A DNA stretch of 39,311 bases from Magnetococcales bacterium (GTDB taxonomy: Bacteria; Pseudomonadota; Magnetococcia; Magnetococcales; Magnetaquicoccaceae): positions 1 through 39,311 of the forward strand of contig JADGAR010000034.1 in the NCBI GenBank assembly GCA_015231915.1, in the 5' to 3' direction. The notes under the pieces were generated by a model. It had not been told where the DNA came from. It saw only the letters and a program-made list of their open reading frames with translations, and did not search any database. Numbering within the stretch: position 1 is the first letter of the stretch; every line of letters begins with the position of its first letter. The translations under genes and the position numbers were made by a program. Of this stretch, positions 1-8,045 are shown in pieces.

Positions 1-30
1 AAAACGATGCAATCCAAACTGGCTGAGATT

Positions 31-588
31 TCAATCCCAAACCAGCATTTCTTTCCCGATGGGACGTGTGCGCTCCAACAGTGCGCGAAATCCCAACCAA
101 TCGAACCCGGAACCAGGATCCCATTTGCGACCGGGAGCAATATCCCGATGCCCCACCATCCGCGCAGGCGTCAGACCGGGCAGGACCGCCATCAGGGTAC
201 GAGCCAGCATGGCCAAACGCTCATACTGCGCCGACTCGAAACTCCCGCCATCCACCCCTTCCAACTCTACCCCAACGGAGTAATCGTTGCAGGCCGGACG
301 TCCTTCCCAAACGCTTTGTCCGGCATGCCAGGCACGACGCAACACCGGAACGTACTGGGTCACCTCTCCGCCACGCCCGATCAGGAAATGAGCCGACACC
401 CGCAGTCCGGCAAGGCCGGCAAAGTACGGATGCAACCCGGAATCCAACCGACCCAGGAACAGGTCGTCCACATAACCGCCACCAAATTCCCCAGGGGGCA
501 GCGAAATGGCATGCACCACCAGCAAATCCACCGCCGTCCCGACAGGACGCGCATCCGCATGGGGGGAGGGGAGATAACGGATGAGCAA
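31..588 (-). CDS. ampD: 1,6-anhydro-N-acetylmuramyl-L-alanine amidase AmpD
   Basis: Zinc amidase of the Amidase_2 family that removes the peptide from anhydromuropeptides during cytoplasmic cell-wall recycling. Visible family landmarks in order are VVHAISLPPGEFGG near the N-terminus (first zinc His), SAHFLIGRGGEVTQYV, RAWHAG, then NDYSVGVELEG and the C-terminal VGHRDIAPGRKWDPG, which carries the second zinc His and the Asp ligand. The C-terminus is complete. The start is uncertain: the frame stays open into the upstream nfu gene, and the only starts near the expected N-terminus are TTG at 588 (chosen) or a CTG just before it. An ATG at 687 would add about 33 residues, Gly/His/Asp-rich, encoded entirely inside nfu and unlike the family. 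It is last in a minus-strand run with nfu and the TolC-family gene, so it is probably co-transcribed with them. Confidence 0.88.
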   Translation of the reverse strand: MLIRYLPSPHADARPVGTAVDLLVVHAISLPPGEFGGGYVDDLFLGRLDSGLHPYFAGLAGLRVSAHFLIGRGGEVTQYVPVLRRAWHAGQSVWEGRPACNDYSVGVELEGVDGGSFESAQYERLAMLARTLMAVLPGLTPARMVGHRDIAPGRKWDPGSGFDWLGFRALLERTRPIGKEMLVWD

Positions 589-593
589 ATCGC

Positions 594-818
594 TCAGCGC
601 ACGCTCTCCACCGAGGCCACCGCCGGAATGCGCGCCTTCATGATCCGCTCGATCCCCCCCTTCAGGGTCATCATGGCACCCGGACAACTCCCGCAGGCCC
701 CACGCAAACGCACCTGCACCACATTGTCCGGGGTGACATCCACCAGTTCCACGTCGCCGCCATCCGCCTGCAACATGGGACGAATCTCCTTCAAAACTTC
801 TTCCACCTGCTCACGCAT
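594..818 (-). CDS. NifU C-terminal (Nfu) domain Fe-S carrier protein
   Basis: A 74-residue stand-alone Nfu domain that would carry or deliver an Fe-S cluster. It begins MREQVEEVLKEIRPMLQADG and holds the family's CGSCPG motif, whose two Cys bridge a 4Fe-4S cluster between two subunits. The start at 818 is preferred because GGAG lies 7 bases upstream on the minus strand. An ATG at 842 would add eight residues (MSVLLEKK) without a better ribosome site. It lies 36 bases after the TolC-family gene and its stop sits just before the ampD start, so it is probably translated from the same message. The family assignment is secure; the client proteins cannot be read from the context. Confidence 0.9.
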   Translation of the reverse strand: MREQVEEVLKEIRPMLQADGGDVELVDVTPDNVVQVRLRGACGSCPGAMMTLKGGIERIMKARIPAVASVESVR

Positions 819-854
819 TTTTTTCTCCAGTAAAACCGACATGATCGATAGGCA

Positions 855-2402
855 TCACTTCTTTTTCCCGCGCGGGGCATGCAACGCATGCAACCGCTCC
901 GCACGAATCAACCGGATCCCATGGCGCGCCGGCTGCAACGGGATCTCCTCTTCCAACACCCGGGCCGGCCTGTCGAGACGCAAACCGCGCGGCGGGTCGT
1001 CGCTGGGCATTTTCGGCTGTTCGGTATCCGCGCCCGGCACACGGATCGGCAGGACCACCTTGCTCGCCTCCAGATTGGGATCCCCGAAATCGTAATGCAA
1101 CTGCCCCACGGCGTACAACAGCCGAAACTGGGCGGTGACAATGGCAAAACGTCCCTTGGCCAACTCCACCTGAGCGGTAAAGGCCGCATTCTGGGCGTCC
1201 AACAGATCCAGGGCAGTGCGCGTGCCCACCGAGAACTCCTGTTCCACACCGTCCAGGGCGGCATTGGCCGCATCCAAAGCCACCTTCAGGGAGGCTTCGG
1301 CGGCGATGGCGCTGTGCAGATCAAGCCGTGCAGCCTCCACTTCCCGGTCGATGACGCGCCGCCAACGCTCCACCTCGGCCTCCTGGGCATCCCTGGCGGC
1401 CAGGGTCTCCCGCACCTGGGAGACCACCGTGCCGCCAGCATACAACGGGACCGTCAGACCCAGGTTCAAGGTGTATTGATCCACCGGATCCACGGTGCCC
1501 GCCGTTTCGTCGCCCCGATGGCGGGAACCGCTGGCAGTTAAAGAGAGCGAGGGCCAATGACCGGCCCGGCGCAGTTCCACATCCTCCTCGGCCACTGCCA
1601 CGCGCAGCTTGGCCGCCACCAGTTCGGGCCGGCCCAGCGCCCACTCCCGCAAGTCGCCAAGGGAGGTCTTGGGCAGGGCGTGATGGAATTCCGGCACCAG
1701 CAATCCGTTCGGCACCGCCTCACCGGTCTGCTCGAAAAAACGGGCGCGCACCACCGCCAATTGATTGTTCGCCTGCACCAGGTTCGCCTCCGAGGTGGCG
1801 AGACGCGCCTCGGCATGGCTGACATCGGTGCGGGTGATCTCCCCGGCGTCATACCGGGAGCGCGTCGCCAACAGGTGATGCTTGAGCAGATTCCGGTTGT
1901 TTTCCGCCAGGCGCGCCACCTCCCTGGTCTGCATCACCTCCACGATCACCAGGGCCGTATCCAGGAATACCCCCTGAACTGCGGCTTGCAGATCGTACTC
2001 GGCGGCGGCAATGTGGGGTTTGCTCTGCCGCAACCCCACGATGGCCTTGCGATTGAAAATCGGCTGGGTCATCGTCAGGGTCATGGACAAGGGGTCGGTG
2101 GTGTTGTGAGCGCCTGCCCAGTCGCTGCGATTGTGACTCCGCGAGGCACCCAAGTCAATCGTGGGCAAAAAGGCGGCCTGACTTTGGGGAAACCGCTCCC
2201 GCGCCGCCTTCAGTCGTGCCTCGGCGGACAGGACACGGGGATTGTGTCGCACTGCGGAGCGTATCGATGCGAAAAAGGGATCCCCATCCACCCCGGAGGC
2301 CGCGAGCAGAGTGGCGGCCAGCAGAGCCGCGCACGCGCACAATCCCAACGCAATTCCGTTCTTCAACGTCCGGTGATCCTCGCAAGGCTGGTGAAATGCC
2401 AT
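855..2402 (-). CDS. TolC-family outer-membrane efflux/secretion protein
   Basis: A 515-residue outer-membrane factor that would form the trimeric exit duct of a type I secretion or RND/MFS-type efflux machine. It has an N-terminal hydrophobic signal segment (about residues 16-36, LGLCACAALLAATLLAASG), then the typical TolC duplication. Each half starts with a coiled-coil stretch rich in Ala, Arg and Glu (SAEARLKAARERFP; RAGHWPSLSLTASGS) and has the LGLTVPLYAGG strand motif near residue 310. The C-terminal 60 residues are basic and proline-rich and extend past the OEP repeats. No inner-membrane pump or periplasmic adaptor gene is adjacent, so its partners are encoded elsewhere. The start ATG follows a hairpin (2408-2428). 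parE ends 52 bases upstream in the same direction. Confidence 0.88.
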   Translation of the reverse strand: MAFHQPCEDHRTLKNGIALGLCACAALLAATLLAASGVDGDPFFASIRSAVRHNPRVLSAEARLKAARERFPQSQAAFLPTIDLGASRSHNRSDWAGAHNTTDPLSMTLTMTQPIFNRKAIVGLRQSKPHIAAAEYDLQAAVQGVFLDTALVIVEVMQTREVARLAENNRNLLKHHLLATRSRYDAGEITRTDVSHAEARLATSEANLVQANNQLAVVRARFFEQTGEAVPNGLLVPEFHHALPKTSLGDLREWALGRPELVAAKLRVAVAEEDVELRRAGHWPSLSLTASGSRHRGDETAGTVDPVDQYTLNLGLTVPLYAGGTVVSQVRETLAARDAQEAEVERWRRVIDREVEAARLDLHSAIAAEASLKVALDAANAALDGVEQEFSVGTRTALDLLDAQNAAFTAQVELAKGRFAIVTAQFRLLYAVGQLHYDFGDPNLEASKVVLPIRVPGADTEQPKMPSDDPPRGLRLDRPARVLEEEIPLQPARHGIRLIRAERLHALHAPRGKKK

Positions 2403-2407
2403 GACCC

Positions 2408-2428
2408 GTTTCCGGTTCCGCCGGAAAC
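2408..2428 (-). other. Inverted repeat just upstream of the TolC-family start codon
   Basis: Perfect 8-bp arms (gtttccgg at 2408-2415, ccggaaac at 2421-2428) with a 5-base loop lie between the parE stop and the tolC-like ATG at 2402. There is no T-tract, so it is not an intrinsic terminator. In the mRNA it would end only a few bases before the start codon and include the GGAA stretch most like a ribosome site. It could therefore dampen translation or act as a processing/stability element. Confidence 0.4.
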
Positions 2429-2454
2429 CGTTATTGAAAATATGGGCAATGGTT

Positions 2455-4374
2455 TCAAAAGTCCAGATGATCCTTTGCGAAATGGGCTTTTTCCTGAATG
2501 AAGCGGAACCGCTCGGCTGGGCGCTTGCCCATCAGGCGGTCGAAGGTGTCGTCGGTGGCCTCGCGGTCGTCCACCACCACCTTGAGGAGATGACGGGTGG
2601 CCATGGCCATGGTGGTCTCGCGCAGTTGCGCAGGATCCATCTCGCCGAGGCCCTTGAAGCGGGAGATTTCGACCTTGGCCTTGGGTTTGCGGCGGGCCAG
2701 TTCGGCCAGCGCCCGCTCCCTGGCGTTGTCGTCAGCAACGTAGCGGACCTCACCGGCTGTCGAGAGGCGATAGAGGGGGGGTTGGGCCAGATAGAGGCGG
2801 CCATGGGCGATCAGGGGTTGCATGAAGCGGTAAAAAAAGGTCAAAAGCAGGCTGGCGATATGGGCGCCATCCACATCGGCGTCGGTCATGATGATGATTC
2901 GACCGTAGCGGACCTTTTCCGGATCGAACTGGCGACCGAATCCGGCGCCGATGGCAGTGATCAGGTTTTTGATCTCGGCGTTGTTTTCGAATTTTTCCAG
3001 GTTGGCCTGCTCGACGTTGAGGATCTTGCCCCGCAAGGGCAGCACCGCCTGGACGTGGCGGTCCCGTGCCTGCTTGGCCGAGCCGCCGGCGGAATCCCCC
3101 TCGACGATGAACAGTTCGGTGACGCTGGTGTCCGAGGAGATGCAGTCGGTGAGCTTGCCCGGCAAAGTGAGACGCGCGGTGGCGGTCTTGCGGGTGACGC
3201 GGGTGGAGGCCTTCTTGCGGTTCAGGCGCTCCTGCGCCCGTTCCACGGCCTGTTCCACCAGACGGGTGGCCCGTTCCGGGGCGCCGTGCATCCAGTGGTC
3301 CAGGTTGTCCTTGATGACCGCCTCGATGCGCCGGCCCACGCCGGCGTTGGTCAGGCGGTCCTTGGTCTGCCCGGCGAAGCTGGGATTGGGGATGAAGAGC
3401 GAAAGCACCCCATGCAGACCGTCGAGGATATCCTCCGGATTGAAATCCACTCCCTTGGGCAGGAGGCTGCGGGCCTCGGCAAACTCGCGGAAGCCCCGGA
3501 CCAGGGCAGTGCGCAGGCCGTTTTCGTGGACGCCGCCTTCAGGATTGGGGATGGCGTTGCAGTAGAAGAGGGTGCGGCCCTTTTCCTCGAGGGTCCAGAC
3601 GAGCGCCCACTCCAGGCGGCCCCGGCCATCCTCGCCAAACCGTTCCACCTGGCCGGCGAAGGGTTCGCGCACCACGCGCCGCTCCTCCGGGACCATCTCC
3701 TTGAGGTAATCGCGCAACCCTTCCGGGAAGCAGAAGGTCCACTCCTGGTCGTTTCCCTCGTCGCGGACCACCAGGGTGAGACCGCGGTTGAGGTAGGCCT
3801 TGGCACGGCCCATTTCCACCAGGCGTTCGACATCGAAGCGGGTTTGGGGGAAGATGTCGCCATCGGGCAGGAAGGTCACCCGGGTGCCGTGCCGGCGGGT
3901 GGGTTCCAGGCGTTCCATCGGGGTTGACGGCACGCCCCGGCCAAAGCGTTGCCGCCAGCGGAAGCCGTCCCGTTCCACCAGGACCTCGGTCCACAAAGAG
4001 AGGGCGTTGACTACCGAGACGCCGACCCCGTTCAGGCCGCCGGCGGTTTCGTAGGCCTTGTCGTGGAATTTGCCCCCGGCGTGCAGGGTGGTCATGATGA
4101 TTTCCAGGGCGGATTTGTCGGGATAGCGTGGCAGCGGGTCCACCGGGATGCCGCGACCGTTGTCCCAGACCGAGATGGCACCATCGCCCCGCAGGGTGAG
4201 TTGGATGCGGTCGGCGTGACCGGCGGAGGCTTCGTCGGTGGCGTTGTCGAGGAGTTCCACCACCAGGTGATGGAGGGCGCGCTCATCGGAGCCGCCGATA
4301 TACATGCCGGGACGCTTGCGGACGCCCTCCAGGCCTTCCAGTACTTCGATCTGGGATGCGTTGTAGGCGGTCAT
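2455..4374 (-). CDS. parE: DNA topoisomerase IV subunit B
   Basis: ATPase subunit of topoisomerase IV, which decatenates daughter chromosomes together with ParC. At 639 residues it has ParE length (GyrB is about 800). The GHKL ATPase comes first: ELLDNATDEA with the Asn/Asp box, WDNGRGIPV, and GGLNGVGVSVVNALS. The transducer domain follows. The TOPRIM domain has EGDSAGGSAKQARDR near residue 425 and the metal motif DADVDGAH near residue 498, and a C-terminal region has RFKGLGEMDPAQL. The residues around NPEDILDGLHGVLS and the absence of a GyrB-type insertion favour ParE over GyrB. It follows infA by 34 bases in the same direction, an uncommon pairing that suggests shared transcription. Confidence 0.93.
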   Translation of the reverse strand: MTAYNASQIEVLEGLEGVRKRPGMYIGGSDERALHHLVVELLDNATDEASAGHADRIQLTLRGDGAISVWDNGRGIPVDPLPRYPDKSALEIIMTTLHAGGKFHDKAYETAGGLNGVGVSVVNALSLWTEVLVERDGFRWRQRFGRGVPSTPMERLEPTRRHGTRVTFLPDGDIFPQTRFDVERLVEMGRAKAYLNRGLTLVVRDEGNDQEWTFCFPEGLRDYLKEMVPEERRVVREPFAGQVERFGEDGRGRLEWALVWTLEEKGRTLFYCNAIPNPEGGVHENGLRTALVRGFREFAEARSLLPKGVDFNPEDILDGLHGVLSLFIPNPSFAGQTKDRLTNAGVGRRIEAVIKDNLDHWMHGAPERATRLVEQAVERAQERLNRKKASTRVTRKTATARLTLPGKLTDCISSDTSVTELFIVEGDSAGGSAKQARDRHVQAVLPLRGKILNVEQANLEKFENNAEIKNLITAIGAGFGRQFDPEKVRYGRIIIMTDADVDGAHIASLLLTFFYRFMQPLIAHGRLYLAQPPLYRLSTAGEVRYVADDNARERALAELARRKPKAKVEISRFKGLGEMDPAQLRETTMAMATRHLLKVVVDDREATDDTFDRLMGKRPAERFRFIQEKAHFAKDHLDF

Positions 4375-4408
4375 GTGCCGGCTGGCGCCCCCGGAGCTAA
4401 GGATGGGG

Positions 4409-4627
4409 TTATTTGTGACGATAGGAGATGCGCCCCTTGCTCAGATCATAAGGGGTCAGTTGCACCGTCACCTTGTCTCCGGGGAGGATGCGAATGTAAT
4501 GTTTTCTCATGCGACCGGAAATATGACACAAAAGTTTGTGTTGATTTTCCAGTTCCACGCGGAACATGGCGTTGGGGAGGTTTTCCATGACCGTCCCCTC
4601 CATTTCGATGACGTCTTCCTTACTCAA
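4409..4627 (-). CDS. infA: Translation initiation factor IF-1 (TTG start)
   Basis: IF-1 binds the 30S A site and helps form the initiation complex. The 72-residue product is exactly the family's length and runs from [20 protein letters not shown] to the canonical end [10 protein letters not shown], a single S1/OB fold. No ATG lies at the family start. The start is TTG at 4627, with GGGAG seven bases upstream; further upstream the frame is unrelated to IF-1. A sigma70-like promoter at 4668-4695 reads into it with a short leader of about 35 bases. It heads a minus-strand run that continues into parE. Confidence 0.95.
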   Translation of the reverse strand: MSKEDVIEMEGTVMENLPNAMFRVELENQHKLLCHISGRMRKHYIRILPGDKVTVQLTPYDLSKGRISYRHK

Positions 4628-4643
4628 GATGGCACTCCCGACA

Positions 4644-4672
4644 TTGAACGGCTCTCCAAAAGAGAATATAAT
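4644..4672 (+). promoter_or_regulatory. Sigma70-like promoter for the NeuD-like gene
   Basis: TTGAAC (4644-4649) and TATAAT (4667-4672) are separated by exactly 17 bases on the plus strand, about 80 bases before the acetyltransferase start. The -10 is a perfect consensus and overlaps the -10 of the opposite infA promoter. Confidence 0.7.
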
Positions 4673-4695
4673 ATCACGGATTCGCGCTTTGTCAA
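4668..4695 (-). promoter_or_regulatory. Sigma70-like promoter for infA
   Basis: On the minus strand, perfect TTGACA (4695-4690) is followed by 16 bases and TATTAT (4673-4668). Predicted transcription starts near 4662, giving a leader of about 35 bases before the infA TTG. The element interlocks with the plus-strand promoter at 4644-4672, so the two polymerases cannot bind at once. Confidence 0.7.
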
Positions 4696-4752
4696 TACAG
4701 AATGGCAAGGCGGCGACCATTTTTTTCGGGAGCGGGTTTGCGGTCGCGGGCA

Positions 4753-5415
4753 ATGAAAAACATCATCATTATGGGTGGCTCCGGCCATGCAAAAACGATA
4801 ATCGATATCGTTGAACGGGAGAATCGCCATCGCATCGTCGGGGTGCTCGATCCGGCGCGCGAGGTGGGAGAACGCCTGCTTGGCCACGTCGTGCTCGGCG
4901 GGGACGAGGATCTCCCGGAACTGGTGACGCGATTGGGGATCGAGGGGGCCATTCTGGCCATCGGCGGGAATCACCAGCGGGCGTTGCTGGCCGAAAGGCT
5001 GGCAAAACAACACCCGGACCTGCCCCTGGTGAGCGCCGTGCATCCGGGGGCCGTCATCGGCAGGGGGGCGACGCTGGGTGCGGGCACGGTGGTCATGGCC
5101 GGGGCGGTGATCGGACCCGATTGCCGGGTGGGGCGCGCCTGCATCATCAACACCCTGGCTTCCCTGGACCACGATTCGGTCATGGGGGATTTTGCCGCGC
5201 TGGCCCCCCATGCGGCCACCGGCGGGAACTGCCGGATCGGGCGCGGCGCCTTTTTGGGCATGGGCGCGGTGGTCATCCATGGCCTGCGGGTGGGGGAGCA
5301 TGCCCTGCTTGGCGCCGGGGCCGTGGCGGTGCAGGACGTGCCAGCCCTGTCGGTCTCCCTTGGGGTGCCGGCCAGGGTGGTGCGCGCAAGGAGGGAAGAG
5401 GATCCCGGCTTGTGA
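4753..5415 (+). CDS. NeuD/PglD-like sugar O/N-acetyltransferase
   Basis: Predicted acetyl-CoA-dependent acyltransferase for a nucleotide-linked or sialic-type sugar in surface polysaccharide synthesis. The N-terminal Rossmann-like PglD domain starts [20 protein letters not shown]. It is followed by a left-handed beta-helix of hexapeptide repeats ([21 protein letters not shown] onward). The putative catalytic base is the His in [13 protein letters not shown], at the position of the PglD active-site His. The 220-residue length fits the family. I start at ATG 4753; an in-frame ATG at 4702 would add 17 Arg-rich residues unlike the family. No sugar-synthesis genes flank it except the unrelated-looking membrane protein downstream, so the acceptor sugar is unknown. 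Confidence 0.87.
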   Translation: MKNIIIMGGSGHAKTIIDIVERENRHRIVGVLDPAREVGERLLGHVVLGGDEDLPELVTRLGIEGAILAIGGNHQRALLAERLAKQHPDLPLVSAVHPGAVIGRGATLGAGTVVMAGAVIGPDCRVGRACIINTLASLDHDSVMGDFAALAPHAATGGNCRIGRGAFLGMGAVVIHGLRVGEHALLGAGAVAVQDVPALSVSLGVPARVVRARREEDPGL

Positions 5416-5453
5416 AATGACGACACTTCGACAAGCGAGTATCGAGCAGGAAT

Positions 5454-5482
5454 TTGCACTGCCGGCATGCATCGGGTATTCT
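5454..5482 (+). promoter_or_regulatory. Candidate promoter for the downstream membrane-protein gene
   Basis: TTGCAC (5454-5459), a 17-base spacer and TATTCT (5477-5482) lie in the 189-base gap after the acetyltransferase gene. The leader to the start at 5605 would be about 115 bases. The match is moderate (5/6 and 4/6). Confidence 0.4.
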
Positions 5483-5604
5483 TGGCTGGCCGTCAAAATG
5501 GACCGGTAAATCCGGGCAGCGGCGCGCATGATGGCGACAGGGACCCAACTGTTCCTGACTCCCTTGACTGCATCTGGCAGAGACTGCAAACGCGCTGGAA
5601 TCAA

Positions 5605-7149
5605 ATGAATCCTTTTTCCGTTCCAATCCCTGCGCTCACGGCGGCAAACCGCCAGGAATGGCGCTTTCTGGCAATCATGGCCGGCACGGCGTGTCTGCTC
5701 TTTGCGCTTTATACCCTGGCATGGCCCATGGAGTGTGGCCGTGAATGCTGGGTCTACCTGGAGCATTATCATGGCGTTGTGTCGAGCTTCACCTTTTTCC
5801 GCCCCGTGGGTGCCAGCCATCTGCTCGGTTGGGTAAGTGAATTACCATTCTCGTTGCTGCCGTGGGCCTTTTGTCTCCTGTATTTGCTGCACCTGGGTAC
5901 GGCCTATTGGGCGGCCCGCCGGTTTGGCCTGCTGACCGCAAGGATCGTTCTCGTCCTGCTCGTATTGGACTTCAGCGTATTGGCCACCTTTCATCGCTTC
6001 GACGGCTACCCCATGTTCGCTCTGTCGCTCTCCATCTGGAGCATGGCCATGGTCCATGGGTTCACCACCCCCAGCTATGCCAAATTATACTTTTTAGGGG
6101 TAGTGACGATACTTCCTTTGATTATGAGGCAAACTGCAATAGTATTGTTCCTGACAGCGCTTTTCCCTTTTTTTTGTTTCGGCGTTTCCTGGCGGAGCGT
6201 GCTGCGTTCGCTTGCATTCGGCCTGGGGATCGGAACCGGCTTTCTGGCTTTGGCGTTGTACAATTATATTCATTTTGGTTTGTTCGTGGCCCTCCCATCG
6301 TCGGAATTCTATTTCCCGACCTACCATGTGTACAGACAGCAGGCACCCAAATTTTCCGAGCAACACGGACCATACAATCAAAAATTGATCCAGACCATCC
6401 AGGAGGAACTGCTCACACAGGATGTCTATGTCAACAATCGGGTGGATCTGGAGCGCTTTCTGACCTTCAGCCTGGATGATCGCAAACTCAGCGACCTGCA
6501 GTATTTGGATGTCAAGCATTCCGGTCTGGTCAGGAATGCCGCCTACGAGGCCATCCGTGCGCAACCAGGTGTTTTTCTTAAATCATTGTTTTCTGTTACT
6601 TGGAGAATGTATACCAAGGACAACCTCTCGGAGTTGCCCCTGCCCACGCCGGAATCGACGTCCACCGTCCCCCCGGCGACGGTCACTGCCGAGGCTGGCA
6701 CCGCTTTCAAAATGCTCCCCAACTCCTTTTCCTCCCGACCAGACGTGGTCGAGATGTCGAATGCCGACGATTCCTTTCCGCAAGGTGGTGAGGAAGACGC
6801 CGCGATCCAACAAAAGGTGAGCGACTTCATCAAGCAACTCTCGCAAAAGGGCAATTACCACCTTGCCTTTTTCCTGCGCTATTTTGTGGCTGCGATCCTG
6901 CCACCCATGCTGTTTTTTCTGTGCATGTCGCTGCTGTTGATCTTCGGCATCCGGCATCTGGAAATCCGGATGCTGTACATCCTGCTGATATCAAGCGTAC
7001 TTCTTATACTTGGTTCCGGCATGATCAATGACCTGCCACAATATCGCGCGCCATTCGATTTTCTGCTCATCCTGGGGGGAGTTGTCGCCGTCGGGCTGCC
7101 TGCTGCCTGCCGACAATGTCTGCACATGACTGGAGCAAAAAATAATTAA
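5605..7149 (+). CDS. Multi-pass inner-membrane protein, glycosyltransferase-C-like
   Basis: A 514-residue polytopic membrane protein of unrecognised family. About six hydrophobic segments crowd the first 230 residues. A long soluble loop follows (about residues 230-430) with a low-complexity stretch rich in Pro, Ser and Thr. Three more hydrophobic segments close the protein. The end has QYRAPFDFLLILGG, which resembles the C-terminal RYR-P motif of ArnT/PMT-type glycosyltransferases. I do not see a convincing N-terminal acidic catalytic motif, so a glycosyltransferase role is only a hypothesis, mildly supported by the adjacent sugar acetyltransferase. The ATG at 5605 has GGA five bases upstream; the frame is open 46 codons further but that extension is proline- and charge-rich without membrane character. 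Parts (about 6070-6300) are AT-richer than the flanks, compatible with transfer. Confidence 0.6.
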   Translation: MNPFSVPIPALTAANRQEWRFLAIMAGTACLLFALYTLAWPMECGRECWVYLEHYHGVVSSFTFFRPVGASHLLGWVSELPFSLLPWAFCLLYLLHLGTAYWAARRFGLLTARIVLVLLVLDFSVLATFHRFDGYPMFALSLSIWSMAMVHGFTTPSYAKLYFLGVVTILPLIMRQTAIVLFLTALFPFFCFGVSWRSVLRSLAFGLGIGTGFLALALYNYIHFGLFVALPSSEFYFPTYHVYRQQAPKFSEQHGPYNQKLIQTIQEELLTQDVYVNNRVDLERFLTFSLDDRKLSDLQYLDVKHSGLVRNAAYEAIRAQPGVFLKSLFSVTWRMYTKDNLSELPLPTPESTSTVPPATVTAEAGTAFKMLPNSFSSRPDVVEMSNADDSFPQGGEEDAAIQQKVSDFIKQLSQKGNYHLAFFLRYFVAAILPPMLFFLCMSLLLIFGIRHLEIRMLYILLISSVLLILGSGMINDLPQYRAPFDFLLILGGVVAVGLPAACRQCLHMTGAKNN

Positions 7150-7156
7150 AGGATTC

Positions 7157-7912
7157 TTATTTCATCAGGCGTCCCGCATGGGGCAAAAACTCCCGCGTGA
7201 ACGCCTCGGCAGGGAACTCCCGGCTGTTCATCTGCCCCAGTTGCCAGGTGGAACGATACTTGGCGTTCAGCCCGCTGGCGCTCTCCATGACCAGAGGATG
7301 CAGGTGATCCCCGTCCATGGGTTGCACATTTCGATAGTGAATGGTTTTGATCATCCCGCCGCCGGCGTCGTATTGCTCCAGTCGCAACGGCATGCCGTTC
7401 TTCCTGTCCACCTCCAGAACCATCCGGGCATAGGGCGATCCGGAAAAGCGGGGTTTCAATTCCAGTTGCCGGATTTCGTCATTTTCCTTCAGCAAGGTGG
7501 GCTGATACTCCTCCAGCCAATCCCCGACCAGAAGGTCCGCGTTGTTGAATACGCCGCCCACCAGGGAGTTCATCAATCCGCTCCGGCGCACTTCCAGTTC
7601 CCCGGGAACGTGCATCCACACCTCGTCCCCCACCCGCAGCACGGCGCGTCCCTTGAGTTCATCCGGGGCCACCACCACGGCCACCGCCTTGCGCCCGCTT
7701 TGCCTGGCCACGTACAGCGTGACCTTGTTGACCCGGCCATTGGGCAGTTCGAAAGCCACCTGGCTGAAACTCTCCCAGGAACCGGAATGGAGCTTGCCAT
7801 CCATCCCCCGCAGGATCTCCTCCGCGTCCGAGGCCAAAAGCGGCCAGGCCAACAGCCATACCCCCAGCCCCAACGCCATGCGGAACCAACGTTTCGGCAG
7901 CAGATGCATCAT
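7157..7912 (-). CDS. Periplasmic LolA-like outer-membrane lipoprotein-sorting protein
   Basis: A 251-residue exported protein of the LolA-like outer-membrane lipoprotein-sorting family (PF17131 type). The signal peptide is clear: two basic residues, then MALGLGVWLLAWPLLA, with cleavage probable before SDAEEIL. The mature part shows the family pattern of beta-strand pairs (VTLYVARQSGRKAVAVVV, VGDEVWMHVPGELEVRR, RMVLEVDRKNGMPLRLEQYD). Such proteins usually sit beside RND/MMPL transporters, but none is adjacent. GGAGG precedes two consecutive ATGs (7912 and 7909); either fits, and I list the first. The gene is convergent with the membrane-protein gene (7-base gap). Confidence 0.75.
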   Translation of the reverse strand: MMHLLPKRWFRMALGLGVWLLAWPLLASDAEEILRGMDGKLHSGSWESFSQVAFELPNGRVNKVTLYVARQSGRKAVAVVVAPDELKGRAVLRVGDEVWMHVPGELEVRRSGLMNSLVGGVFNNADLLVGDWLEEYQPTLLKENDEIRQLELKPRFSGSPYARMVLEVDRKNGMPLRLEQYDAGGGMIKTIHYRNVQPMDGDHLHPLVMESASGLNAKYRSTWQLGQMNSREFPAEAFTREFLPHAGRLMK

Positions 7913-7978
7913 CTTCACCTCCAGGAATACCGGATACCATGGACCACGCAAGAAAAATGACTCTGAAATATAAAAAAC

Positions 7979-8006
7979 TTGGCATGCCAGCGAAAAAGCG
8001 TATAAT
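7979..8006 (+). promoter_or_regulatory. Sigma70-like promoter for the SWIM-like gene
   Basis: TTGGCA (7979-7984), a 16-base spacer and a perfect TATAAT (8001-8006) stand 40 bases before the ATG at 8046. The predicted leader is about 30 bases. Confidence 0.65.
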
Positions 8007-8045
8007 ACCAGTAAGCTTCACTCTGCACGAAAGGGCTGCAACATC

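Noticed and set aside
2401-3927. Long plus-strand frame opposite parE
   Set aside because: It is the antisense of conserved parE codons, with no ribosome site and biased composition.
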